From Lentinula raphanica (lineage: Eukaryota; Basidiomycota; Agaricomycetes; Agaricales; Omphalotaceae), in assembly GCA_027919835.1 (NCBI GenBank), contig JANVFP010000026.1, positions 186,001 to 250,000 on the forward strand: DNA of 64,000 bases, written 5' to 3'. Numbering within the stretch: position 1 is the stretch's first letter; the number at the start of each line of letters is the position of its first letter. Under the pieces are notes generated by a model that was given only the letters and a program-made list of their open reading frames with translations, did no database searches and was not told the DNA's origin. Of this stretch, positions 53,630-64,000 are shown in pieces. The translations under genes and the position numbers were made by a program.

Positions 53630-54026
53630 TGTTGGAGATGGTTTTTGGAGTCGTGTATCTCTGAAGGCATATAGTAGCTCTATACCCTCTTGAGTGCAGT
53701 AAGTCATCCTCCTCATCGTCCGAAGGAAACCAGCGCTCTGGCGCCGAACCCTCTATTTGTTGCATGCCACAAACAGTTCCAACTTCCAACTGTATGATAG
53801 TCGAAGTAGACCATCAAGAAAGATGTAATTTCGAGATTTACATGAAGCATACATTAGCAGTAGCAGGGAAATACAGAGGTAGTATAAGAATAGTACGATA
53901 GATGGGACACATATACAGGTACTTCCTGACCATACACGCTCACCCGAAGGTGATTGAAAGGAATCAAAAGAAAGAACGAGAGACGAGAGATCTGCACTAT
54001 ACTCTTCAGGTTGTGCCTGCAAAAAT

Positions 54027-55815
54027 CTAGACTACTGCGAACTCTTTACGCCAAGTAGGACCCGGGATTGACTCGACTGTCATTCGTGTGTCCTGAAGTT
54101 CAGGATAGTCATCCTGTATAAATCGAATGTTGCTTGGAGGCATCAGCCTCCAGAGTGCCCGTGCACGATTCGTGTCATGGATATCGAAGAATCCACGTCG
54201 ACTGTCAGTTCAACAAGAATCAGGCGGATCAGTGCATACTAAGAGTGAGCGAGATAGCACTACTCACGCATACTTCGCCAAAGCAGCCTCTACTTTCGGT
54301 GTGGGAGTATACTTGTTCCGAATCAATTTCCCGTTAATCGTGAGGTCGGGCCACAGAGAATAAATCGAACGACCAGTCCAAAAGTTCATGACCACCGTAG
54401 AGTGGTAAGTCAACACGAAATCAGCCGGTGCGTTGATATGTCGAGGATGAATAACACAAAGATCGACGCCTGGTCGACCTTTGATCGGATTTTCGAACCG
54501 ACGATACGTGAATTTGAGCGAATCCCCTGTGTCATCCCCGCCAGGATAGAAGATTTCAGGGTTTTGAGTCTTTTCGAGGTTGAGAACGAAGCCTGTTTGC
54601 ATCAAGAACTTTTCCATAGCTCCCTGATGCGATTCCCGTACGACGATGTCCAGATCCGCTGGAAGCCAGTTACCTGGGCAAAGAACGTGGAGAGCAGTAG
54701 AGCCCCCGACGATGCTGCCGCCAGAATGTAGAAGGGTGTTGAAAGACTTGACGGTCTGGTCTCTTACCTCTTGGGATTGCAAATCTCCAAAAGTGAAGAT
54801 ACGAGCTAGCGCCTTGTGCATGCGGGTCCGTCCGATATCAGCCAGTGGCTGCATATTTCGGAAATGCGTGCATGTCTGGCGCAGAGCCTCGACAGATCGC
54901 AAGTCGAGGTCTTCGCAAACGAGGAGCATCAGCTCAGCTACTTCCAGAACCTTTCTAATTCCAGAGACGTCAGGCCTTCGAACCACGGTATGCTTCCAAT
55001 CAATCGTGAAGATAACGTTGGCTTTGCGGAATTGCCAAACTGTATCGTACCGCCGAAGCTTCTTCAAGAAAATGTAGGTGTCCAGTTCAAACACTAAAGG
55101 AATATGTCGGTAAAGTCATGACAGAGGTTTGTGCAAGGAGGATTTCTTACTCATAGGAAACTTTTCCTGTGACCGTTTGGTACCCAGAAGAGTTTTTTCT
55201 CGCGTCAATTGGCGTTCCCTTGCTTCAGACTCTGGCTCTGCGACGAAGATTTGGATGTCAGCAGACCACTGATTGTCGCATGGATAGTTCTTCAAGTTTT
55301 GATCATTGACCATCACATATGCAACCAGATTGTGAGCAGTGTACGCAGCAGGTTGCCAGGGATTCTCGGAGCCACCGGTGATAGCTGATCAGATCGGACG
55401 GTCAGCTCAAGTATGTGACGAAGCCTTATAGTACTTACCAAGACCTACTATAAATCGTCCAGACGGGTCTTGCCACTTGCCCAATGCAGCAAACTGGGAT
55501 CGGTCGCGAAATTGTTGCGGTATATTGACCTTGTCAATCCCAGGGCACAACTCGTCAAGAGTGACGACTGGTAGCCGGAGGTGGTCCGTAGGGGGAAGCT
55601 CTTGCCCCGTGAATCTTTCGATAACGAACAGCAGTAGACCTGGATTACAAACGAAAAAGCCATCTACAATGGACTGCCCCTATATACGGATATCAATGGA
55701 CTCTCGCGTCAAATGTGTAGTGATGAGTATTTCGACTTACGCTGGTTGTGATCGTCGAGATAGCGACCCCTTCGCGTTCTAATGAGAAGGTGGTGTCGCC
55801 CGTATTCAACGACAT
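54027..55815 (-). CDS. F-box-like / nucleotidyltransferase-fold protein, paralogue 1
   Basis: Five exons: 55815-55741, 55679-55439, 55384-55151, 55093-54268 and 54201-54027, in phase, 516 aa. An F-box-like helix segment lies near residues 232-265 (VLEVAELMLLVCEDLDLRSVEALRQTCTHFRNM). A nucleotidyltransferase-type signature follows near 312-332: IVGGSTALHVLC..ADLDIVV, giving GGS and D-x-D. VDLCVIHP about 75 residues later could supply the third Asp. The N-terminal domain ends IVGLG and is shared by all three paralogues. Likely a fold-derived enzyme or decoy; substrate unknown. The first of three tandem copies on the minus strand. Confidence 0.82.
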
Positions 55816-56306
55816 TGTTGAAAGATGAAAGTGTTTGAACAAAGGACAAACGCGCTTAGGCGCTCTGAACGTCTATCATAGACGCCGGAAAACTTCTATG
55901 GGGTTATGAAGGCGTGATAATAAAAGGTTCTATACCTTCTGCAAGTTCTTGGGTCCGGGAAACTTGAGTCTCATTGAACGAGGGAGGCATCGCTCAAGCG
56001 GGTCCTCGATTCGTCAATGTATGCTACCTTCAAATTTCGACGGGGGTAGCGAACGTCATAAGTACTACAGTACTACGTAGTAGTAACCAAAGCAGTTGTG
56101 ATTTCGAAAAACTATTATATACATGACACACCATACATCAGCATTAGCAGGGAAAAGCAGAGGACAGCAGTACGAAGATAATGAGGCAAAAGATTATACA
56201 CAGGCAGTGTGATTGTTGACCATACACGCTTGTGAAAAGGCAATGGCAAAAGATGAAAGTGAGAAAGAAAGACCTGGACCAGATCCTTCTTGTTCCTCGA
56301 GGAAGT

Positions 56307-58067
56307 TCAGGCTAACGCATACTCTTTGCGCCAGGTAGGACCCGGAAGAGCCTTTACTGTCAATCGTGTCTCCTGGAGATCGGGATAGTCGTCCTGGAGA
56401 AATCGGATGTTGAGAGGAGGCATCACCGTGACTCTATATGGTGCAAATTCTGGAGATGGGTCATGGATATCGAAGAACCCACGTCGACTATCGGTTCGAG
56501 CATCAGCAGATTGTATATTGACTTTCGAGTGGACGACATAAAACTCACGCATACTTCGCTAAAGCTTCCTCTACTTTCGGTGTCGGGGTAAACTTATTAC
56601 GAAGCAATTTTCCGTTGATTGTGAGGTCTGGCCACAGAGAATAAATCGCACGACCAGTCCAAAAGTTCATGACCACCGTGGAGTGGTAGGTCAGGACAAT
56701 CTCAGCTGGTGCGTTGATCTGCCGTGGATGGATAACGCAAAGATCTATGCCTGGTCGGCCTGGAGTCGGCCTTTCAAACCGACGATACGTGAATTTAAGC
56801 TGATCGCCTGTGTCCTCCCCGCCAGGATAGAAGCTTTCAGGTTCTCGAGTCCGTTCCTCGTTCAGAACGAAGCCCTCTTCTGTTAAGAACTTTTCCATTA
56901 TCGCCTGATGCGACTCCCGCACTACGATGTCCAGGTCTGCTGGAAGCCAATCGCCTGGGCAAAAAACATGGAGAGCAGTGGATCCCCCAACGATACCGCC
57001 CCCGGCATGTAGAAGAGCGTTGAAAGACTTGACGGTCTCGCTTGTCTGTTGCGATTGCTGAATTCTGTTAGTGAAGATACGAGCTAGTGCCTTGTACATG
57101 CGGGTCCGCCCGATATCAGCCAGTGGCTGCATATTACGGAAATGCGAGCACGTTTGGCGCAAAGCCTCGACAGATCGCAGATCAAGATGATCGCAGACGA
57201 GTAGCATCAGCTCTGTCACTTCCAAAACTTTCTTGATTCCAGAAATATCAGGCTTTCGAGCTTCGGTATGCTTCCAATCGATTGTGCAGACAACGTTAGC
57301 TTCGCGAAATTTCCAAAAGGAACTATAACGTTGAAGTTTTTTGAAAAAATTGTAGTTGTCCAGTTTGAACACTAAAGGATTGTGTTGGTAGAGTCACAAG
57401 AGCTTTGTTTGATGGAGTCTCTTACTCATGGGGAATCTCTCCAGTGACTGATTGACACCTAAAACAGTTTTTTCTCGCGTCAAATGGCGTTCCCTTGCTC
57501 CAGATTCCGGCTCTGCGATGTAAATTTCAATGTTAACAGACCACTGATGGTCGTCAGGATAGTTTTCTTGACCGTTGAGCATCACATATGCGACTACTTC
57601 GTGAGCATTGTACGCAGCAGGTTGCCAGGGGTTCTCAGAGCCACCAGCGATGGCTGATTAGATGATGAGCTTGAGCATATCACCAGGCTATTGGCTTACC
57701 AAGACCTATTAGAAACTTGCGGGACGGATCTATCCACTGGCCCAGCTTGGCAAACTGCTTTCGGTCACGGATTTGTTGCGGCACATTCAGTATGTCGATC
57801 CCGGGGCACATCTCATCAAGCGTGAGCACTGGCAGCTGGCGATTGTCCGTAGGATGAAGTTCTTGCCCCGTGAATCTGTCGATGAGGACTAGCAGCAGAC
57901 CTGGATCGCAAGCGAAAGAACCATCTATAACAGATTTCCCCTACATGCGAACGTCAATAAGTCGCGTCAACTTTGTGACTAGCGTTTAAACTTGCGCTGG
58001 TTGTGATCGTCGAGATAGTAGCCTTTTCTCGTTCTAATAAAAACGTGGTACTCCCCCGATACGGCAT
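56307..58067 (-). CDS. F-box-like / nucleotidyltransferase-fold protein, paralogue 2
   Basis: Same five-exon plan as its neighbours. Starts at ATG 58067 (MPYRGSTTFLLEREK), first donor GCAAGT. The large exon, ~57371-56546, has VLEVTELMLLVCDHLDLRSVEALRQTCSHF and the triad context IVGGSTALHVFC, ADLDIVV and IDLCVIHP. The last exon ends WRKEYALA at 56307. It is closer to paralogue 1 than to 3 in the shared exon (ARIF, NAPAEIVLTYHSTVV). No break seen. Confidence 0.8.
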
Positions 58068-58199
58068 TGTTGAGAAAGATGAAGGTATTTGTTGAAAGTA
58101 CAACTTGAAAGGCGCTTACTACTAGGCGCTCTTAGTGCTCTCATAAGCGCCGACGCCCGAAAGCCCCCCTTCAAAGGCGGAGTCGTCTGGAGGAGGACA

Positions 58200-58793
58200 T
58201 TCACACCAGCGACAACTGAAGTGAAAGTAGAGTAGAGGTAGAGTAGAGGTAGAGTAGAGGTAGAGTAGAGGTAGAGGTAGATATGAACTTGGAAGTAGAG
58301 GTCACCTCTCTACTTTCAGGATGGCTTTCAAAAGTAGAGTTCCACCTTAAACCGAATCAACCGGAGTCAACAGATGCCGAAGTAGAAAGTAGAACAAATG
58401 CCGAGCTGACGCCACCGCCGGAATCACCGGGACTATGCCGAATGGCGGACCCGCCAAAATCTATATACATCTCATTTACCAGTCAAAGATAGCTAGTGGT
58501 TTTGAAGTTCTTGGAAGGGTCTCTAACAGATGGTGGGACCAAATGCATGTTCTTGAATGCGAGTACAGCCTGTAGTGTTGAGACGTTCGGGAGACCCGCC
58601 GCCGAGCGGCGCAAGTAAATGATAATGCCGGTGGTGGCCAAATTGTGGCACTGTGGCGAGCGCTGTTTTGAACTCAGAAAGTAGAGGTGTTGCTCCTAGA
58701 CTAGGCTAACACCGCTCCTTGTAACTTCTCTACTTAGAGCTCCACCTCTACTCTATCTCTACCTCTACTTTGCTCCGTTTTCGCTGGTGTGAA
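58200..58793. mobile_element. Inverted-repeat element with GTAGAG microsatellite ends
   Basis: TTCACACCAGCGA (58200-58212) is exactly inverted at 58781-58793. Similarity continues through an AGTAGAGGTAGAGTAGAGG repeat at the left (to ~58284), with its complement at the right (58730-58770). No coding sequence or clear target duplication. The surrounding spacer 58068-59261 has no gene. Confidence 0.65.
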
Positions 58794-59261
58794 AGCTCTG
58801 GTCTGGAGTCGTCCTTTCCGGTCAGATCTATTGTACTTATTGTTTTTTTACGATAAGGAGTCTGTCCTCATCATCCCTCGATCTAATTTTGCAGACCAGT
58901 AAGCATGAAAAGGCTTCGTAGAGCCGTTAGTACCTGATAAGTCTCGTTGCTTGAAGAAAATTTGGACTCATTATTTACTTCACTCCGCTGAAACGAAGCG
59001 TAGGAACTGCCTTGTACTATGTATGCATGTAGAATCCAGATGCACCGAATAATTCGTTTTGTTTACTTATACGGAGGATAATCCTTACATGAAGATAGAA
59101 GATACAACTTTAGATAATACACAGGTAGTATAGTAGTAGTCTGTTTGCTAACGTACACACTTGCGCAAAGGCGAATAAAAGTGAGCGAGTTGAATGAATT
59201 TAAGATAGAAAAGAAAGACTATGCCATATTCCAATTTCCCTCGTTAGAGTCTAAGCCCCGT

Positions 59262-61033
59262 CTAAACTATGAGCTCTTTACGCCAGGTGTGACCCGGAAT
59301 CGTCTCAATGGTCAACCGTTCTTTCGCGACATCGGGATAGTCGTCTTGTAGATATCGAATTGTGGAGCCAAAAAACCTCATCCGAGTCGTATGGTGTAGT
59401 GTTTTAGGACGTGTATCATGAATATCGTAGAATCCACGTTTACTGTGAGTTTGAACATCAGCGTATTGAGAAAATAGAAGTAAATGACGAATAGGAATAC
59501 TTACGCATACTTCATCAAAGCAGCCTCAACTTTCGGTGTCGGTGTGTGCTGATTGCGAAGCAACTTCCCATTGATCGTGAGGTCCGGCCACAGACAATGA
59601 ATCGAACTACCAGTCCAAAAATTCATGACTACCGTAGAGTGGTAAGTCAAGACAAACTCAGCCGGTGCGGAAATGCTCCAAGGGTGCATCACGCAAAGGT
59701 CGACTCCTGCTCGGCCTTCAATAGGATTCTCAAACCGACGATACGTGAACTTGATTGCTTCACCCGGTCCTTCCCCACCAGGATAGAATTTTTGTGGCAG
59801 TCGAGACCGTTCTTCGTTCAAAACGAAGCCTACTTCGGTTAAGAATCCCTCCATAACCTCCTGCTGCATATATCGCACGACGATGTCCAGGTCTGCTGGA
59901 AGCCAATTACCTGGGTACAAGATATGTAGGGCAGTGGAGCCCCCAACAATACCTCCCCCAGCGAGAAGAAGAGCATTGAAAGACTTGACGATCCGGTCTC
60001 TTTGCTCTTCCGTGTGTCGATCTCCCAAATTGAAAAAATGGAGTAGGGCATTCTGCACGCGAGTGCGTCCGACATCGGCGAGCGGTTGCATACCACGGAA
60101 ATGCTTGCATGTTTGGCGTAAAGCCTCGATAGATCGTAAGTCGAGATAATCGCAAACAAGTAACATCAACTCAGTCACTTCCAGTACTTTCCTGATTCCG
60201 GAGACGTTAGGTCTTTGGATCTTAGTGTGCTCCCAGTCAATCGTGTAGATCATGTTAGCTTCAGAAAACTGCCAAACTGAATCATAGCGTTGGAGTTTCG
60301 CCAAGAACCGTTCGGTATTCAATTGGAACACTGAAGAATTATGAGGGTGGATCTTGGAAATTTGGGCTCGAGGAACTCTTACTGATAGGGAACGTTTTCT
60401 GTCCTTGTTTGAAACCTAGAAGAGTTCTCTCTCGCTCCAATAGGTGTTCCTTTGCGCCGGCCTCCGGCTCTGAAACAAAAACTTGGACATCTACGGACCA
60501 TTGACTGTCGTATGGATATTTTTCTTGGCCGTTGAACATCACATATGCGATTAGATTGTGAGGGTTGTAGTCAACAGGTTGCCAAGGGCTCTCGGAGCCA
60601 CCGGTCAGGGCTAACTCGTTTTTCAGTTTATGCATCTACCAAGGCCTTACAGCTTACCAAGTCCTACGACAAATTTCCCAGACGAATCTTTCCACTGGCC
60701 CAACTTGGCAAACTGTTTTCGGTCGCGGATTTCTTCCGGCATGTTGTCTCTATCGATACCGGGGCACAGCTCCTCAAGCGAGCACACCGACAGTTTTGGT
60801 TTATTTTCATGTATGTCCAGAGAAGGCATTGATTGCCCAGTGAATTCAGCAATAAGGAAGAGCAGTCGATGGGGGCTAAACTCTAAAAAGCCATCTAACA
60901 CGATATTCGACTATTATGATTGTCAATGAATCGCATCGGGACATAACAATGTGTTTTAACTTGCATTAGTCGTGGTTGTCGAAATAGTCGTTCCCTCTCG
61001 TTCGAATGAGAAGGTGGTGCCGTCCAAGCTCAT
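59262..61033 (-). CDS. F-box-like / nucleotidyltransferase-fold protein, paralogue 3
   Basis: Five-exon plan as in the other two; ATG 61033 (MSLDGTTFSFEREGTTISTTTTN), first donor GCAAGT. The large exon, ~60330-59504, has VLEVTELMLLVCDYLDLRSIEALRQTCKHF, IVGGSTALHILY, ADLDIVV and VDLCVMHP, so all three putative carboxylates are kept. Ends HTWRKELIV at 59262. It is the most diverged of the three, suggesting that it split first. Confidence 0.8.
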
Positions 61034-61155
61034 TGTGAGTGAGTACAAGATGAAAGATATGAACAAGAAACAAAACGTATTTAGCGCTCTGAATCATAAT
61101 GTCTCCTAACTGTTCGCAAAACTCCGGAGCGGGGACAACTTACATAATAGGCAAG

Positions 61156-62721
61156 TAGTGTTGCTGGAAGGGAAGGTCAAGCTGGGCGTGAGGTGCGAAC
61201 CCGGGTACCTTAAGGCGCCTTGAGGTCAATTTTTCGAAGGTCAGCTCAAGGTCATTGATCCCACATTTGATCTCCTAGACAGTGGCCGCCGGCACTTGGC
61301 AGAGGTAGTACAGAGATTTTGTCATGCGCGATGCAAATTTTGAGTCGGTGTAGATTATCCTAGGTCTCATTCATCATTTCGCTAGCAAAACAAGGTTGAC
61401 TGTTGATCGAAACCACTCACCGAACCAGTGCATAAATACAAGGTTGAATGAAATCTAGTTGCATTTGTACAAAGACTGAAATTTGGAGCGAAGATAACTA
61501 AGGGCCTGTTCGGATGGCCAAGGTTTTTAAAAAACCGTTAACTATTTCCTTTTATAGTAGGCATTTACCGCTCTTAGCAACTACTAATAAAAATATGTTC
61601 CCACCAAAAAACCTTGGCTGTTCGGATGACCTGGCGCCTTTTTGAGAATTTTTTGCGATTCAAAAGCGCCTTTATAAGCGCCATTAGAGCGCCCTTGTAG
61701 CGCCCAAGCACCTAAAGGACACAAAACAGTATCCTGCAATGTTTCCACCTCATTTTGCCTCTAGTGGTAATATCTTCAATATAAAATCCAACTAGAGCAC
61801 CAGGTGCTGCTTTGACTGAATCAGAGGCACTCAAAATTGCTCAAAACTTGTGCATGCACAATTTGCCGGAAGTAGCCAGAAGTACGGCACTGCCGCGGCA
61901 TTTGCATGACAATTCGAAAGTTGACAGTTTTTGGGTAGCGTTATATTCCCACAATCGGCTAATTCCTTGCTAGTAAAAAAGTTGATCGTTATATAAAAAA
62001 CCAGTGGCATCCGAACGGGACCTAAGGTCGAACTGAGTAGTATTGATGAATATTCCTGCAGCACCGACTCCTCAGCTTCACTAGACCGTGCCCTACTATG
62101 TGAAGCCTCACACTTAAACACTGCTGCATCTTTCTCTGTTTTGAATTGATTTCGTTCTGCTCGAGCCTCGCACGACTGGCTGCTGTTCATTTTGGAAATC
62201 ATTTGTCGGCTCCTGCTGGCTCTCTGTGAGGAACCGACTCAGCTGCTCCTGGCCGCTTGAGATAACCTGAGCCTCTATAACTTTGACATTTGCTGCGAGT
62301 GTTTTCACTTCAGATAATTTCTTGTTGAAAGAATATGGTTGCATTATTGAGAGATATCAGAAACATGATGAGATAGAGAGAATAATCAACGCACTGTAAG
62401 TGGACAGCAGACGCAAATTCCTTTTCCTCTTCCTCCTCCACTTCTTTTCTCTTTGAATGCAACACAACTTCCAAGTGAACGATAGTTGAGAAGTCATAGC
62501 AAAGGGAGAAGACCAAGAGGATTGATAGAGCGGACAATTGTCAACGGTGGCAGCGGTTCCGTTAAGTAGTACTGTACATCATAGCGTACTGATGGGACAC
62601 TGAAGCACCTCAAGGCAACCTTGAATTCAACGACCTCAAGGTGCCTTAAGGTAGCGGAGTTTGAAAATTTCGACCTTAAGGCAGCTTACCTCTGGAGGTA
62701 GCTCACCTTCCGGCAACACTA
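61156..62721. mobile_element. hAT-like non-autonomous element, 1566 bp
   Basis: A perfect 8-bp target duplication TAGGCAAG (61148-61155 and 62722-62729) flanks termini TAGTGTTGCTGGAAGG and CCTTCCGGCAACACTA. Subterminal repeats of the CCTTAAGG / CCTTGAGG / CCTCAAGG type occur at both ends, as is usual for hAT transposase binding. Minus-strand open frames at 61831-62537 show no transposase motif that I recognise. It contains a nested MITE. Confidence 0.9.
61502..62022. mobile_element. 521-bp TAA-flanked MITE (PIF/Harbinger-like), nested in the hAT-like element
   Basis: Ends GGGCCTGTTCGGATGGCCA and its near inverse (TGGCATCCGAACGGGACC). TAA on both sides (61499-61501, 62023-62025). GGGCCTGTTCGGATG-type ends with a TWA duplication fit PIF/Harbinger MITEs. 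Confidence 0.85.
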
Positions 62722-62729
62722 TAGGCAAG

Positions 62730-63623
62730 AGGTGAGCCCAATTCGAGATCTTGAGATGACAGGTGCCACGAGAATGATGGATTTTTGACATCGCCGAGAT
62801 GCCGCAGACTGCCGACGCGGCATGCTTCTACAGTACTCGTACAGCAGCGACTAAACGAATGGATCACAACGAGTAGACACCTTTCAGCTTGGTGGAGTGA
62901 TTGAAATGTAGCAGATTAAATTGTATGCACATAGGTGCAGTAGACGGTACTGTATCATGGTGAGAGCAACAGTTCAAATAGTGTATAGTATACTATGTAT
63001 TGAGCCGCAGCCTGGTGACTACCAAAGGATGAGATTTGGTAAGAACTTGAAGGATGGCTAGCTAGTAGCAAAGATGGTATTGTAGATGTCGATGAGCAAC
63101 AGGCAGGGAGAAGCAACAGTCCTTATTGCAGAGTGCCAGTGACCTGTGTAGCTTTATGTGAGTTAGTGGATCAATTGCTTCAGAACCTTCTCAAGTTTCA
63201 ACACGCACACTGATTGTACACCCCATTTGTATCACTCTGGACACCGAATTCCCTCATTACTATTTCCAAGAAGATAGTCACCGGTCACCTCTTACATGAG
63301 TTACGCGTTGCCATTTGTCGACGAGGGAGCAAAATGATAAGTTGAAGTGTGACCCAAGAAAAGGAGTTGAAAGATGCAGGAGGCCATGGTGGGTGGAGTT
63401 TCGAGCATGTTTGAAGCAAGCGCGTACCCTCAGAGAGACGAGAGATAGCGTTAGCAATGAGCATGGGATAGCATTAGGATAGCGTTTGAACTTCGAGTCT
63501 GACCGTGGTCCGTGCAGCAATTACCCGTCTTCGCCCCCCCCCCGCTAGCCTAGTTCTGGAGTGTAGTAAGGGGATTGTTAGATCGAGTTTTTGTTTTGCC
63601 TGGGTCTGCCACCGTTAAACACT
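62730..63623. other. Intergenic region, no gene seen
   Basis: No coding pattern. A run of C lies at 63533-63543. GCCGAGATGCCGCA at ~62794 repeats the inner end of the 50818-51380 fold-back arms; this may be chance. Confidence 0.4.
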
Positions 63624-63883
63624 GCATGCAAGTTCCCATAAGTTGCTTGAACTTATGGAAAACTTATCCTAAAAAGACGTAAAAATTCAAATCAATAAAA
63701 AAGGCAACTTATAAGAGATTTTATGCTGAACTTATTGAATAAAATTACTATAAAAGGAAATTTTATCCAATAAGTTCACTATAAAATTTCCCATAAGTTC
63801 CCTTTCTTATGTGTTCAAAATTTTGCGTCTTTTTATCATAATTTTTCCATAAGTCCCGGCAACTTATGGGAATATACATGCAG
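63624..63883. mobile_element. 260-bp MITE with ~65-bp inverted repeats
   Basis: TTCCCATAAGTTGC..GAACTTATGGAAAA, then TAAAAAGACG.AAAATT, is inverted at the other end. AT-rich centre of AACTTAT words. The outermost CTGCATG/CATGCAG palindrome hides the exact end and target duplication. Confidence 0.75.
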
Positions 63884-64000
63884 TGAAATAAGGTAAGTAA
63901 AAGGTTGTTGGCACCTCTTCAACTTGGCCGACTCGTCTGATCAACCTTCCAGGAAGCCTTTCAATTGCTCGAAGCCACTCGAAACCGTTGAAGACGAAAA

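Noticed and set aside
61185..61215. tRNA-like T-arm (GGGTTCGCACC on the minus strand)
   Set aside because: No acceptor, D or anticodon stems around it; inside the hAT-like element end.
1..64000. CRISPR arrays, rRNA or prokaryotic operon signals
   Set aside because: None seen; the genes have spliceosomal introns and fungal character.

Overview
The window looks like basidiomycete fungal DNA, most likely an agaricomycete-type genome. The evidence is genes with many ~50-60 bp GT-AG introns, a secreted CE8 pectinesterase, Ty3/gypsy-type and Tad-like LINE elements, and an F-box-like/nucleotidyltransferase-like family. Roughly two thirds is mobile DNA and the rest is a handful of host genes. Nothing was searched or computed; every homology statement is my own reading of the sequence.

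Layout. 1-1290: degenerate tandem repeat (R1), also present at 43520-44434. 1300-2088: small inverted-repeat elements. 2089-6138 (minus): decayed Ty3/gypsy relic C (gag and pol start); its leader and possibly LTR resume at ~41304. 6139-41299 (plus): giant LTR retrotransposon A, inserted in the leader of C, with TSD ACGC. 20186-37474 (minus): related giant element B, inserted into an exon of A with TSD CCGC. Without insertions A is about 17.1 kb; B is 17.3 kb. LTRs are about 1.7 kb.

A and B are the main discovery. Each carries, in order, gag, protease and RT-RNaseH-integrase, and then, between pol and the 3' LTR, two accessory genes on the opposite strand that contain spliceosomal introns. Antisense gene 1 encodes a protein of about 750-845 aa with an exact Zn(II)2Cys6-spaced cysteine cluster. 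Antisense gene 2 encodes a lysine-rich protein of about 520 aa. A and B share the order, several intron positions, upstream modules and TATA boxes. The sense ORFs appear linked by two consecutive -1 frameshift sites (GGGAAAC-stop and AAATTTT-stop), each followed by a conserved stem; site 1 shows a compensatory base-pair change. A polypurine motif occurs three times per element at equivalent places. In A, removing B and one MITE restores both antisense reading frames.

41304-46611: remains of C, a small secreted-protein gene with a tandemly duplicated leader, R1 copy 2, and a 5'-truncated LINE (15-bp TSD, A25 tail) that itself holds a 347-bp MITE.

46612-64000: host-type region with a CE8 pectinesterase, a Ser-rich hypothetical protein, a WDR89-like WD40 protein and three tandem paralogues combining an F-box-like segment with a nucleotidyltransferase-fold signature. 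Several TIR elements lie between them: a fold-back with 112-bp arms, a hAT-like element with 8-bp TSD carrying a nested TAA-flanked MITE, and others.
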